Positions 33,898-43,067 of a stretch of DNA of 60,174 bases are shown one piece after another. The position numbers and the translations under genes are program-made. This DNA is from SM23-28-2 sp964512285 (GTDB lineage Bacteria > Chloroflexota > Dehalococcoidia > SM23-28-2). Within the stretch, counting starts at the first letter, position 1; each line of letters starts with the position of its first letter. The notes under the pieces were generated by a model. The model was not told the DNA's origin and made no database searches. It was given only the letters and a program-made list of their open reading frames with translations. The stretch covers positions 1-60,174 of the forward strand of contig CAZEJO010000008.1 of the NCBI GenBank assembly GCA_964512285.1, given 5' to 3'.

Positions 33898-35171
33898 GTA
33901 TCATCGACACCATCCGTACTGCCTTGGCCGCGCTGGCTGCGAACAAGCTGCGCTCGTCGCTGACCATGCTTGGCATCATCATCGGAGTGAGCGCGGTCAT
34001 CACCCTCATGGCGGTGGGTCAAGGTTCTCAGAAAGGCGTGACGGAGCGTCTTCGGGGGCTGGGGAGCAATCTTATCTTCATCAGGCCCGGGCAGTCTCAG
34101 GCATCGAATGTTCAGGCGGCGGTATATGGGGGGCAGGCACTGACCTTGGTGGACACGGATGCCTACGCGATCAATGACCCCGAGCGGTTTCCCTATGTGG
34201 AGGGCGTGGCGCCGCAGATCGACTTCGAGGGCAGACTGATCGCCGGTGGCGAGAACACGACCACCACCATCATCGGCACTACGCCCGATTACCAGTATGT
34301 ACGCGATTTCTATGTGGCGAATGGCCAGTTCCTCAGTGAAGACGATATTACCCGCAAAGGCCTTGTGGCTGTGCTGGGAGACAGGGTGGCCGATATGCTC
34401 TTCGGTGACAGCGACCCCGTCGGCAAGTCCGTGCGTCTAGCGGTGGGCCCTGGCGGCATGATCTCATTCAACTTCCGGGTCATCGGCGTCATGGAGCCGA
34501 AAGGGGCTACGGTCACCGGCGATGAGGATGACCTGATGTTCATACCCCTGCCGACGATGCAGGCCCGTATTCCCATCCTGAGGAATCCTCAGGGGCTCAG
34601 CAACGTGTTCCAGATCTCGGTAAAGGTGAGCGATAGGGGTGACTTCGAGCAAGCGGAGGAGGAGATAGGGGCCTTACTCCGCGAGCGTCACAACGTGGAA
34701 GAGGATGACTTCGAGATTCTAACTCAGACTGACGTGGCCAACTTGCAGGCCGCTGAGACCGAGATATCTCAGACGCTGTGGGCGGCGATGGCGGCCATCG
34801 CCGGCATCTCCCTAGCGGTCGGCGGGATCGGCATCATGAACATCATGCTGGTCTCGGTCACGGAGCGCACCCGCGAGATAGGCATCCGCAAGGCCATAGG
34901 AGCGACGCGGGGCGACATTCTTATGCAGTTCCTGGTTGAAGCTCTGATGGTCACGATGGCCGGTGGAGCCATCGGGGTTATTCTGGGCATTACGCTCTCG
35001 ACGATGGCGGACGGACGCACCATCCTGGAGCAGAGCGTGCGGGCGGATGTCTCGGCGGTGGCCGTGATCCTGGCCTTCAGCGTGTCCGCGGTTATTGGCC
35101 TGTTCTTTGGTATCTATCCCGCTTTCAACGCCTCTCGCCTCAACCCCATTGAGGCCTTGCACCACGAATAG
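33894..35171 (+). CDS. MacB-like ABC permease (FtsX domain)
   Basis: 425 residues with the four-span MacB topology: span 1 at about 22-44 (LTMLGIIIGVSAVITLMAVG), a large external MacB-PCD domain to about 290, then three spans near 290-312, 340-372 and 385-410. ERTREIGIRKAIGATRGDIL is the conserved cytoplasmic coupling segment. The final PAFNASRLNPIEALHHE is typical. With the adaptor and ATPase it forms a tripartite exporter of peptides, lipids or antibiotics. The substrate is unknown. Confidence 0.92.
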   Translation: MSIIDTIRTALAALAANKLRSSLTMLGIIIGVSAVITLMAVGQGSQKGVTERLRGLGSNLIFIRPGQSQASNVQAAVYGGQALTLVDTDAYAINDPERFPYVEGVAPQIDFEGRLIAGGENTTTTIIGTTPDYQYVRDFYVANGQFLSEDDITRKGLVAVLGDRVADMLFGDSDPVGKSVRLAVGPGGMISFNFRVIGVMEPKGATVTGDEDDLMFIPLPTMQARIPILRNPQGLSNVFQISVKVSDRGDFEQAEEEIGALLRERHNVEEDDFEILTQTDVANLQAAETEISQTLWAAMAAIAGISLAVGGIGIMNIMLVSVTERTREIGIRKAIGATRGDILMQFLVEALMVTMAGGAIGVILGITLSTMADGRTILEQSVRADVSAVAVILAFSVSAVIGLFFGIYPAFNASRLNPIEALHHE

Positions 35172-35189
35172 GGACGGCAGAGCCTATTT

Positions 35190-35918
35190 CTACTGGAGGG
35201 CTTCGACCATCCGTTCGTCCAGAGTGCGGATGATGTCCTCCACCTCCTGTCCAGGTGTGGCGCCGCCTATTGCACTCACGATGATGTAAGCGGTGGCTCG
35301 TCCTCGGCGAATAGCGACCAGGTGGGATATGAAGTCAATGTCAATATCGAACTCCGCGTCCTCCGGGTGGAGTGTGCCTGTGAGAAGGGCTGCCAGCGTC
35401 TCATCACCGATGGTGGGGAACGACATCGGTTCGCTCTCAAGGGCGATCACACCGGGGACGAGGGCCATACTCCGGCTGGAGTCAGCAGCTACCTCTCTGC
35501 CCCATTCCATGCCGGCCACAGCTCCCTCGGCCGTCTCGAAGAGGCTCAGTGAGACGCTGACCGAGGCAGTGCCGCCGTTGATAAAGGTGCCCGTAGGGTC
35601 GTTCGTCATATAGTTGGCGTCATATCCCAGCAGGCGGCCCCATTCATTGAAGCGGTCAAGAGCCGCTTGGGATCCCTCCGGATCGGTTGCGGCGGCTTCC
35701 TCGTTGTCCGTGAATTCCTCTTCCTCCAGGGCAAAGCCGGCGGGCACATCATCCAGTGTCAGGGCTATGCTCTTGAGCGTGGCCTCCAGCGTTGGCCTGT
35801 CCGTCGGAACCGTCGTTGCGGAGGATCCTTCCTCGTCACCTCCGCCGCCGCAGCCAACGCCAACGACCAGCGGAACCGCGACGAAAGCAAGAGCGAGTGC
35901 GATGAGCCAAGTTCTCAT
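35190..35918 (-). CDS. Hypothetical lipoprotein
   Basis: 242 residues from ATG 35918, behind GGGAGGTCACT. The signal peptide ends in the lipobox VVGVGC followed by GGGGDEE, so it is probably lipid-anchored outside the membrane. The rest has no motif I recognise; it is acidic and rich in Thr and Ala, with TLDDVPAGFALEEEEFTD and a VSVSLSLFETAEGAVAGM stretch that resembles surface sensor-like lipoproteins of actinobacteria and Chloroflexota. It converges on the exporter permease (18 bp between stops). Confidence 0.7.
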   Translation of the reverse strand: MRTWLIALALAFVAVPLVVGVGCGGGGDEEGSSATTVPTDRPTLEATLKSIALTLDDVPAGFALEEEEFTDNEEAAATDPEGSQAALDRFNEWGRLLGYDANYMTNDPTGTFINGGTASVSVSLSLFETAEGAVAGMEWGREVAADSSRSMALVPGVIALESEPMSFPTIGDETLAALLTGTLHPEDAEFDIDIDFISHLVAIRRGRATAYIIVSAIGGATPGQEVEDIIRTLDERMVEALQ

Positions 35919-36049
35919 AGTGACCTCCCATCGTGTTCGTGCGCCACGCCGTCGTCGAGCGATGCTGCTTAGCGCCTGTGGCTGGTTGATCAGCCGCGGC
36001 GGGAAGAGGGTGGTGAGCATCGCGGGTTTGGCAGAGCACACCGCCCTCG

Positions 36050-36055
36050 ATTATA
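36050..36055 (-). promoter_or_regulatory. -10 hexamer TATAAT (minus strand) upstream of the lipoprotein gene
   Basis: TATAAT read on the minus strand, about 132 bp upstream of the lipoprotein ATG. No convincing -35 is visible at 17 bp. Confidence 0.3.
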
Positions 36056-36111
36056 GCAGGTGTGGCGGCAATAGTGCGCGGGTGTTCCGTAGATTGGTGG
36101 CCAGCTTGCAG

Positions 36112-39100
36112 TTATCGTTTTCGCCGGCTGGCTGCGCGGGCAGCTACCAGCGGCCTGTCTGCGCTCGCTGATTTTGCGGAGACTGCCCGCTTCTGGCCTC
36201 GTCTCTTGACCATCGCTAGAAATGCCTTTACCACCACAGGATCAAACTGAGTACCAGCACCGCGCTCTATCACAGCCATGGCTTCCTCTTTGCTCTCGGC
36301 CTTGCGATAGGCTCGCTCGTGCGTGAGGGCGTCAAACACATCCAGCACGCTGAGGATGCGCGCCTCGAGCGGGATGTCTTCGCCAGCCAGGCCGTCGGGG
36401 TAGCCGGCGCCGTCAAAGCGCTCATGGTGGTGCCGAACGATCGGAACCAACCGTTCGAAGCCCTTGACCTGGGAGACGAGGGTGGCCCCGACGACGGGGT
36501 GGTCTTTGATGTTGGCGAATTCCCTTTCGGTCAGCTTGCCAGGCTTGTTGAGGATGCCCTCGCTGACGGTGACCTTGCCAATGTCGTGCAGAAGGGCAGC
36601 GATGCGAATGTCCGTCACTCGTTCGGGAGAAAGCCCCATCTCCTCGGCGAGGGCCACGCCCTGCTCGCTCATGCGTTCAGGGTGTCCGCGGATGTACCGG
36701 TCCTTGATCTCGGCCGCTGCGCCTACGGTGGCAAGGACTTGCAGGTCCGGGTCTTCAAGAGCTTGAGCAACGCCGGCATCCTTCAGCGCCACAGCAATGG
36801 AACTGGCGACGCTGGACACGATCCTCGCCTGCTGCTCATGCAGGGCCTCGGGTCGGAAGGCGGCTCCGCGTGCTGAACCTGCGGCCCCGCCTTGCCGGCT
36901 GACCAAGGCGGAGACCAATGACTGGATGTCCTCTCTCTGGCCCATGATGTCACGAGCCCGTGCTACCCACTTGGCGTTGTACAGGGTAGCGTCTGCTATT
37001 CTCACCAACTCGTCCGCAGTTGCTCCGTCATCGGGGAAGCAAGCCACGCCGGCGGTGAGAGCCAGGCGATTTGCACCATCGCCGTCCATCTGTTTGAGTC
37101 TCTTAGCGATGCGCTTATTCATGCGGTCAACTGCGGTCTCTGCCTTTGATGGGTCGGCGTGCGGCAGTATCGCCGCGAACTCGTCGCCACCGTAGCGGAA
37201 GGCGATGTCTGAGCGGCGCAGACCCGCCTGGATGCAGTCAGCCACGAGGCACAGCATTTCGTCGCCCACCTGGTGCCCACGGGACTCGTTGAAACGCTTG
37301 AAGTCGTCGACGTCCATCAGCAGCAGGGCGAAACTGTGATCGTACCGCTTGGATCGGTCTATCTCCTCAGCCAGGCGCTGGTAGAAGTAGGTGTGGTCAT
37401 AGAGGCCGGTGAGGCTGTCGGTGATGGCTCTCAGCTCCAACTCGCTGTGGAGCCTCTCTCGTTCCTCTTCCGCCCGCTTGTGCTCGCTGATGTCCACGAA
37501 TGAACCCATGATGCAAAGAGGTTTGCCAGCCGCGTCTATGACCGTAGTTGCGGAAAGCTGAACATCGAACGTTGAACCGTCTTTCTTCGCAGCAACTAGT
37601 TCGCCTAGCCACCCCCCCCTATCACGCAACGCTCTTCCCACCTCGCGAGCTTTCTCTTTGGCCTGCCAGAATTCTGTAACATGCTTTCCCAGTAACTCGC
37701 TGGCATGGTCATATCCCCACATTTTCAGCAAGGAAGGATTCACGTAGGTCATGTTACCTTCAGAGTCAGCCAAGGCGATGCCATTGATGGATGCTTCTAT
37801 GGCACAATCCTTTGTCCTCAACGCCTCCTCTGCCCGTTTGCGCTCGCTGATGTCTCTCATCACGGCGGTGAAGGCTTGGGGCCTCCCTTGCGCGTCCACG
37901 ACGGACGAGGCGCTCAACTCGGCGGCGAAAGAGGTGCCATCTTTTCTGAGGAGAGTGTATTCAGCGTTTCGAGTAGTCCCCGTTTCCAGCGTCCTCTGCA
38001 TATTCTCTACTGCGCGCTGCCGGTCTTCGGGAGCAATGAACTCCAGGGAATTTCTGCCGATCAGTTCTTCCGCGTTGTCGTACCGGAGTAGCATCACGGC
38101 CTGGTGGTTGACCATGATGATATTGGTGTTCAGGTCGCTCAGTATGATGGCGTCGGGAGAGGTTTCAACCAGACTGCGGTAGCGCTCCTCGCTCTCCCGC
38201 AGTGCTTCCTCTGCCTGCTTGCGTTCGCTGATGTCGCGTGTGATGCCCAGGATGCCCACGGGCTTGCCGTCTGGGTCGCGCAGGAACTTCATGTTCATCT
38301 CGGTCCAGATGGTGGAGCCGTCCTTGCAGTACATCTCGAGCTCCAGCGTCCGCGACCGGCGCGGGTCGCCCCGCTCCGGCCTTTTCATGGTCAGCTCTTC
38401 TGCTAGAGTCTTCCTGGCAACCTCAATGGAGGCAGGAGTCATGGTTTCTGTGATCGAGGCGCCCATCATTTCCTCAACGGTATAGCCGCGCATATGCTTG
38501 ATGGAGGGACTCATATAGGTGTATCTCAGGTCTAGGTCCACGGTCCAGATGAGGTCTGAGGTGTTCTCGGCAAGTAGACGGTAGCGTTCCTCGCTCTCCC
38601 GCAGCGCTTCCTCCGCCCGCTTGCGCTCACTGACGTCACGGCCAATACCTAGTACCAGAGTCTGGTCTCCGATCTTTACCGGGAATCCCCTCGTTTCCAC
38701 TGCAACGTGCTTGCCGTCTTTCCGGATTAGGGTGAACTCGTCCGGCCCAGCGGGTGCCCCCTGTACAAGTTTGGCCACGGTCGCAGCCGCTTCTGACAGT
38801 TGCTCTCGAGGAAGCAGGTTCGACTCCAGCAAGTTCTTTCCAATCAGTTCCTCTTTCTTATAACCGGTTAACTCCTCTGCGGCTCTATTGGCGTCGACGA
38901 AGTTGCCCCGTAAGTCATGCAAGTAGTAGGCATCCGGTGCAAATTCGAATAGTATCCTTAGCCGCTCCTCCGAGCTTGCCAGCGCTTCCTCCGCCTGCTT
39001 GCGGTCGGTAATGTCTCGGCCGGTAATCTGGACTCCGGCGTATTGGCCTTCGTCATCGAAGAGGGGATAGCCGTCCCATTCCACCACTCTCACTCCCATC

Positions 39101-40059
39101 GGCGTGACCTGGCGATTCACGAACCGCCTTGTTGGCCCCCTCTTCGCTTTTGTCTCTCGGATCACCTGGGCAGTTGACTCTATGTCGTCGGGATGGAGGG
39201 AAGCTGTGGAGTCGGTACTGAGCAGTTCCTCTCTCGTCTTTCCATAGAATTGGCAGGCGGCGTCGTTGAGGAAGGTCCAGTTGCCGTGCTTATCCAGCTT
39301 CACGATGATGTCGCCGGTCAGGTTGGTGGTATCGATGTATTCTTGCGTCTTAGCCGATAGGGCATCCGTCATCCGCTTGCGCTCGGCCAGGTGCTCAAGC
39401 CAATGGTGTAGCTGCGCGGCCGAGGGGTCATCGCTGAGGGAATCGGATGGGTTCACGTAGTAGAAGTTGTCGTAGACCATTGTACCAACAACGGCGATAG
39501 GGTGAGTACACAGCACGTCCAAGAGCATCGCTGGGGTGAAGGCTCGCTGGTCGTACTGGCAGATGGCCAGGCAGTTGCTGCCGGGGAAAAACTTGTTCAG
39601 CTTGGCTTCGTACTCGATCAGCCGTTCGGAGCCGGCTAGCCCCCGCAGCGCCCAGCTCATCTCACCGGTGACGCGCAGAGCCGAGTAGCCCTGGGCCAGG
39701 GCCCGGTCCATCTCGGTCCGCAGCAGGGCGATCATCCCGTCCGGGTCAAAGACGCCCCGCTGCATGTAGCTTTCGTCGTGGGTGAGAATCGCTAGTTGCC
39801 CGCGGGCCAGGTAGGATTCGACATGCAGCCCGTCGTCTCGCAAATAGTCCAGGATGGCCTCGGCGGTGTGGGCATCGACGATGTAGAGCACCTTCTCGCC
39901 CCGCTCCAGCCCTTGGCGCAGGAAGGACGTGAGCACGGTCCGATGCTCTTCTTCGGTCTTGTAGAGACAACAGGCGTGATCGCCTGGGCCTAGCTCCGCT
40001 ATGGTGCGTGGATAGTGAGTATCCAGCGTGGCCTTTCTTGGCCTGGCGCTATCTGACAA
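36112..40059 (-). CDS. MEDS-PAS(5)-GGDEF-HD-GYP cyclic-di-GMP sensor enzyme
   Basis: 1315 residues, no membrane span. N-terminal about 200 residues are a MEDS/DcmR-type sensory domain (GDHACCLYKTEEEH, EMSWALRG, CQYDQRAF). Five PAS domains follow, most opening with EALRESEERYR-like linkers. The GGDEF domain is complete (RYGGDEFAAILPHA) with an RRSD I-site just upstream. The HD-GYP domain has ALLHDIGK, HHHERFDGAGYPDGL and the late RAYRKA. It could both make and break cyclic-di-GMP, with the PAS array choosing. The gene is single and is transcribed away from the membrane HD-GYP gene. Confidence 0.92.
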   Translation of the reverse strand: MSDSARPRKATLDTHYPRTIAELGPGDHACCLYKTEEEHRTVLTSFLRQGLERGEKVLYIVDAHTAEAILDYLRDDGLHVESYLARGQLAILTHDESYMQRGVFDPDGMIALLRTEMDRALAQGYSALRVTGEMSWALRGLAGSERLIEYEAKLNKFFPGSNCLAICQYDQRAFTPAMLLDVLCTHPIAVVGTMVYDNFYYVNPSDSLSDDPSAAQLHHWLEHLAERKRMTDALSAKTQEYIDTTNLTGDIIVKLDKHGNWTFLNDAACQFYGKTREELLSTDSTASLHPDDIESTAQVIRETKAKRGPTRRFVNRQVTPMGVRVVEWDGYPLFDDEGQYAGVQITGRDITDRKQAEEALASSEERLRILFEFAPDAYYLHDLRGNFVDANRAAEELTGYKKEELIGKNLLESNLLPREQLSEAAATVAKLVQGAPAGPDEFTLIRKDGKHVAVETRGFPVKIGDQTLVLGIGRDVSERKRAEEALRESEERYRLLAENTSDLIWTVDLDLRYTYMSPSIKHMRGYTVEEMMGASITETMTPASIEVARKTLAEELTMKRPERGDPRRSRTLELEMYCKDGSTIWTEMNMKFLRDPDGKPVGILGITRDISERKQAEEALRESEERYRSLVETSPDAIILSDLNTNIIMVNHQAVMLLRYDNAEELIGRNSLEFIAPEDRQRAVENMQRTLETGTTRNAEYTLLRKDGTSFAAELSASSVVDAQGRPQAFTAVMRDISERKRAEEALRTKDCAIEASINGIALADSEGNMTYVNPSLLKMWGYDHASELLGKHVTEFWQAKEKAREVGRALRDRGGWLGELVAAKKDGSTFDVQLSATTVIDAAGKPLCIMGSFVDISEHKRAEEERERLHSELELRAITDSLTGLYDHTYFYQRLAEEIDRSKRYDHSFALLLMDVDDFKRFNESRGHQVGDEMLCLVADCIQAGLRRSDIAFRYGGDEFAAILPHADPSKAETAVDRMNKRIAKRLKQMDGDGANRLALTAGVACFPDDGATADELVRIADATLYNAKWVARARDIMGQREDIQSLVSALVSRQGGAAGSARGAAFRPEALHEQQARIVSSVASSIAVALKDAGVAQALEDPDLQVLATVGAAAEIKDRYIRGHPERMSEQGVALAEEMGLSPERVTDIRIAALLHDIGKVTVSEGILNKPGKLTEREFANIKDHPVVGATLVSQVKGFERLVPIVRHHHERFDGAGYPDGLAGEDIPLEARILSVLDVFDALTHERAYRKAESKEEAMAVIERGAGTQFDPVVVKAFLAMVKRRGQKRAVSAKSASADRPLVAARAASRRKR

Positions 40060-40583
40060 GATTGGGCTCCCCCTGGTCTGAAAGCAGCGTCGTGGGTGCT
40101 AGTCCTCCTTCGAGATAGGGTCTGACTAGGGCCGATTTGCCAATGGGGAGGCAGCGCCGGGGGCCGTTTGGCCTTCGCGGGGTGTGCTGGGGGAGTGCCC
40201 AGCAAGCCCGTCGTGAGGCGGCTGCGCGCTTTCAGCTGGAGGCCGCGTTTGCTCTTGTCTCCACTATGTAGGACGCTTGGGAGGGAAATCGGTTACAGGC
40301 TTTGGCGCCCGGCGGGAGATGATCTGGGGTGGCGTAGGGAGCCAGTGTGCAACAGTGGGCATGTCCAGGCGTCTATATCCTGTGGGAAGGAGTGATCTCG
40401 TAGGCGTCAGTCTACGGTGATCGTTTCGCCATCGGTAGCGACCGACCCCGCGGTCTGACCGCGATGCTGAGTGGGCCCTTGGGAGATGCTCTCTCCACGG
40501 GGCACCACCGCCAGGCACCGGCTCCCAGCCGTGGACACTCTCCCTACTGAAAGGCCGTTCGATAGGCTGCTGGAGGAGGTGCC
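40060..40583. other. 524-bp divergent intergenic region between two cyclic-di-GMP genes
   Basis: No ORF, hairpin terminator or cyclic-di-GMP riboswitch was recognised. A CGCGGT-ctg-ACCGCG inverted repeat lies near 40450. The region must hold the start signals of both flanking genes, but no consensus pair stands out. Confidence 0.35.
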
Positions 40584-42014
40584 GTGATCGCAAGATTTGC
40601 CGCTGTCTCCGCGTTGCTGAGATTTGTTGGGACAGGCATTAGGGGCGTTTGGCGGTGGGTGACGGGCTACGCTTTCGCATGGCAGTTCACCCTGCAGTTC
40701 ACCCTGGTGTTCGCCCTGATCAGCCTCGTGCTGGTCAGCCTCACCGGCCTTGGTCTCAGTAGTTATCTGGCCAGCTCTATTAAGGAGGGCGAGATCGATG
40801 ATGCGGCCGAGCACGCTGGGGAGCAGGTATCTCGACTCGTCATGACTCGTCTGTCGCCGGGGCAGGCTATTACACCCCTGACGGGGGAGCAGTACGCTGA
40901 GATCGACACCTTCGTCCAGAGTGAAATCGTGTCGGCCGACACGGTTCGGGTGAGGCTCTGGGGGCAGGATGGTACCCTGCTGTATTCATCGGACAGTCCA
41001 GGCCAGATTGGACAGGACTTTGCCCTTGATCAGAGGCTAGCGGCCGCCTTCAGCGGCAGCATTGCCTCTCAGGTGGCGGATAGCTCAGATGATCTGGGGG
41101 GTCCTGCCAGCGTGGACTCCGGCTCGGTGCTGGCGGTCTATGCTCCTCTGGCCTTTGAAGGTGAGGCCGATGTGGCGGCTGCCGTGGAGGTACATCAGGT
41201 CTACGGCCCCATCGCCGACCGTATCGAGAGTTCACAGACGGTTGTCTACATAGCGGTGGCTGGTGCCTTGGGCTTCTTGTATGCGGTCCTTTTGGTCATC
41301 GTCGGGCGGGGCTCTGCCATCATGGGCAGGCAGAGGCGCCAGATGATGTTCCGTAGCCAGGAGCTGAAGCGTAGCCACGATTCGCTGCTGCAGATTCTAT
41401 CCGCTGCCCTGGACCTGCGGGATCAGGCGACCAAAGGGCATACCCTGCGGCTAGCGCGTCTGGCTATGGCTATAGGGGGTGAGCTTGGCTTCTCTGATGA
41501 GGAGCTGAGTCACCTGGAGCAAGCGGCGATGCTTCACAATATGACCAAGTTGGAGTTGCCGAGGACGATTCTAGTCAAGCCTGGCCCGCTGACGGACGAC
41601 GAGTGGTATAAGATGCAGAGGCATCCGGAGGTGGGCTACGAGATGGTGAGGGATGCCCCCTTCCTTCAGGAGGCGGGGCAGATCATTCTTAATCACCACG
41701 AGCGATATGACGGCGGGGGATATCCTCGCGGTCTCGTAGGGGAGAAGATACCCCTGGCGGCGCGCGTACTCGCTGTGGCTGATACGTACGATGCCATGAT
41801 CTCCGATCGTCCCTATCGCAAGGCAGTGTCCCATGCCGCTGCTGTGAGAGAGATCGAGGAGAGCGCCGGCAAACAGTTCGACGCTAAGGTGGTAGAGGCT
41901 TTTCTGGAGGCCAACCGCAAAGGGTTGATTGAGGACAAGGCCTTCCCGCAGGAGCAGGACGAGGAGGCGGCGGTCGCCGGTCTGGTGGCACCAGGGGCGT
42001 CGGAGGAAGCCTGA
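40584..42014 (+). CDS. Membrane HD-GYP domain protein with altered metal site
   Basis: 476 residues from GTG 40584, behind GGAGGAGGT. Membrane span at about 32-60, an extracytoplasmic sensor to about 212, a second span (about 213-237) and a cytoplasmic HD-GYP domain from about 270. HHERYDGGGYPRGLVGEKIP, DTYDAM and DRPYRKA are intact. The signature HDIGK reads HNMTK instead, so the metal-binding Asp is Asn; this predicts weak or absent phosphodiesterase activity, perhaps a cyclic-di-GMP sensor instead. The Asn is coded by AAT in a clean frame. Confidence 0.88.
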   Translation: MIARFAAVSALLRFVGTGIRGVWRWVTGYAFAWQFTLQFTLVFALISLVLVSLTGLGLSSYLASSIKEGEIDDAAEHAGEQVSRLVMTRLSPGQAITPLTGEQYAEIDTFVQSEIVSADTVRVRLWGQDGTLLYSSDSPGQIGQDFALDQRLAAAFSGSIASQVADSSDDLGGPASVDSGSVLAVYAPLAFEGEADVAAAVEVHQVYGPIADRIESSQTVVYIAVAGALGFLYAVLLVIVGRGSAIMGRQRRQMMFRSQELKRSHDSLLQILSAALDLRDQATKGHTLRLARLAMAIGGELGFSDEELSHLEQAAMLHNMTKLELPRTILVKPGPLTDDEWYKMQRHPEVGYEMVRDAPFLQEAGQIILNHHERYDGGGYPRGLVGEKIPLAARVLAVADTYDAMISDRPYRKAVSHAAAVREIEESAGKQFDAKVVEAFLEANRKGLIEDKAFPQEQDEEAAVAGLVAPGASEEA

Positions 42015-42176
42015 CCCGGACCGATCTGCCTCGGCATTCTTCACACAAGGTTCAGAGAAAGATTGCCCCATCCTGTCCCTCAAGTTCGGCCCGCCCTAGG
42101 GCATACCGCGTCAAACCCTGAGGCGGTTCGGTGGGGCTGTCGAGGTTGAGTGTGCGATGGGGGGAGCATCAGTGTG

Positions 42177-42377
42177 ATGAACGGCGTGCCAGACGATGCC
42201 GCTGCACTCCAACGCCCTCGTGTAACAGTGCGCCCTCGTGTGCGTCTCCTCCCATGGTGGGAAGTAGACGCCATATCGAAATACCGAAATAGCGAAGGCG
42301 TAGTAGGCTTTCGGGGTCTAGTGAAGGCCTCGCCCCGCAGTGGTAGCTGCGGGCACACCAAGCAGCACGAGCTGTGA
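42177..42377 (+). CDS. Doubtful 66-residue small ORF
   Basis: ATG 42177 is preceded by GGGGGGAG at about 10 bases. The product (starts MNGVPDDAAALQ, contains RLLPWWEVDAISKY) has no recognised motif and is rich in Arg. Codon use is not clearly coding. Kept as a low-confidence candidate because the ribosome binding site is good and the surrounding gap is otherwise empty. Confidence 0.25.
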   Translation: MNGVPDDAAALQRPRVTVRPRVRLLPWWEVDAISKYRNSEGVVGFRGLVKASPRSGSCGHTKQHEL

Positions 42378-42440
42378 TCGGAGTCGCGGGGCCCAGCTAG
42401 AAGAACGCCGAATCGCCGGCAGCGGACGACGAAGGATCTG

Positions 42441-42499
42441 ACTCCCGGCGGGCCGCATAGCCAAACAGGGGCTATGTTACCCGCCGGGAGTGTCTTTTT
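42441..42499 (+). terminator. Two-tier hairpin followed by T-run
   Basis: ACTCCCGGCGGG (42441-42452) pairs with CCCGCCGGGAGT (42480-42491), a perfect 12-bp stem followed by GTCTTTTT. An inner stem CATAGCC/GGCTATG (42456-42462 with 42470-42476) makes a second tier. It fits a Rho-independent terminator for transcripts from the HD-GYP side, 427 bp beyond its stop, with more structure than a terminator needs. Confidence 0.7.
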
Positions 42500-42643
42500 A
42501 GCCACGGCAGAGGTGTCGGGCAAGAGGGACGAGGGTGACAAGCGAGAACCTGACAGATCGTGAGTTGCTCATGTCGCGGGGTGGTGGCGCCGATCGTTCG
42601 GGTGTTCACGGCTCCCACGTGGCTGCCATTCGAGAAGACAAGT

Positions 42644-43030
42644 ATGGTTAGCGACATTCTCTTCGCGATCCTCGTGGTCGGGGATGACGGAAGTGTGGTC
42701 AGGATACCGTGGCTTTCCTTGCGTCGCGCAAGGTCTGGCACTGCCGGCGGCGGGGACTCGAAAGTCCTGGAACAGCAGCCCTCAGACCCGACAATCCAGG
42801 AACTTCAGGTTCCTAACGGCGAGGGAGGAGCGGTTCTGGACTGGCTTCGGCAGGTCAACGAGCGAACAGAGAGTTCGCCTGTCTGGCTGGTCACATCCGC
42901 CCGTGGCACCGAGGAGGCGACTGGCCTTGACGACTCTCGGTGGCGTCGCTCTCTGGCCAGGCCCTTCGAGCCGTGGGATCTGATCGCGATGCTGGAGGAC
43001 CTTCTGCTGGCAAAGGACGGGCCTTACTAG
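42644..43030 (+). CDS. Degenerate receiver-domain protein, Asp replaced by Glu
   Basis: 128 residues from ATG 42644. The fold markers of a CheY-like receiver align: AILVVGDDGSVVRI (acidic pair Asp14-Asp15), IQELQVPNGEGGAVLDWLR where the usual LLDIMMPGMDG lies, PVWLVTS with the Thr84, and LARPFEPWDL where KPF is usual. The phospho-acceptor Asp is therefore Glu53, and the conserved Lys is Arg106. Glu at this site can mimic phosphorylation, so the protein may be permanently active or a dead scaffold. The start is uncertain because GAGAAG is weak and an upstream GTG exists. Confidence 0.6.
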   Translation: MVSDILFAILVVGDDGSVVRIPWLSLRRARSGTAGGGDSKVLEQQPSDPTIQELQVPNGEGGAVLDWLRQVNERTESSPVWLVTSARGTEEATGLDDSRWRRSLARPFEPWDLIAMLEDLLLAKDGPY

Positions 43031-43067
43031 GCATGGCTGCCCCAAGAGGGAATGGTGGTCTCCCTAT

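Larger units (their letters stand above)
42015..42643. other. 629-bp gap with a small ORF and a composite hairpin terminator
   Basis: Apart from the doubtful ORF at 42177-42377 and the hairpin at 42441-42499, it contains a 7-bp CCCGCAG/CTGCGGG hairpin near 42335. No promoter with a good spacing was found. The region is longer than usual for this genome. Confidence 0.4.

Noticed and set aside
40060..40583. Cyclic-di-GMP riboswitch between the two signalling genes
   Set aside because: No conserved GEMM-type core was found on either strand.
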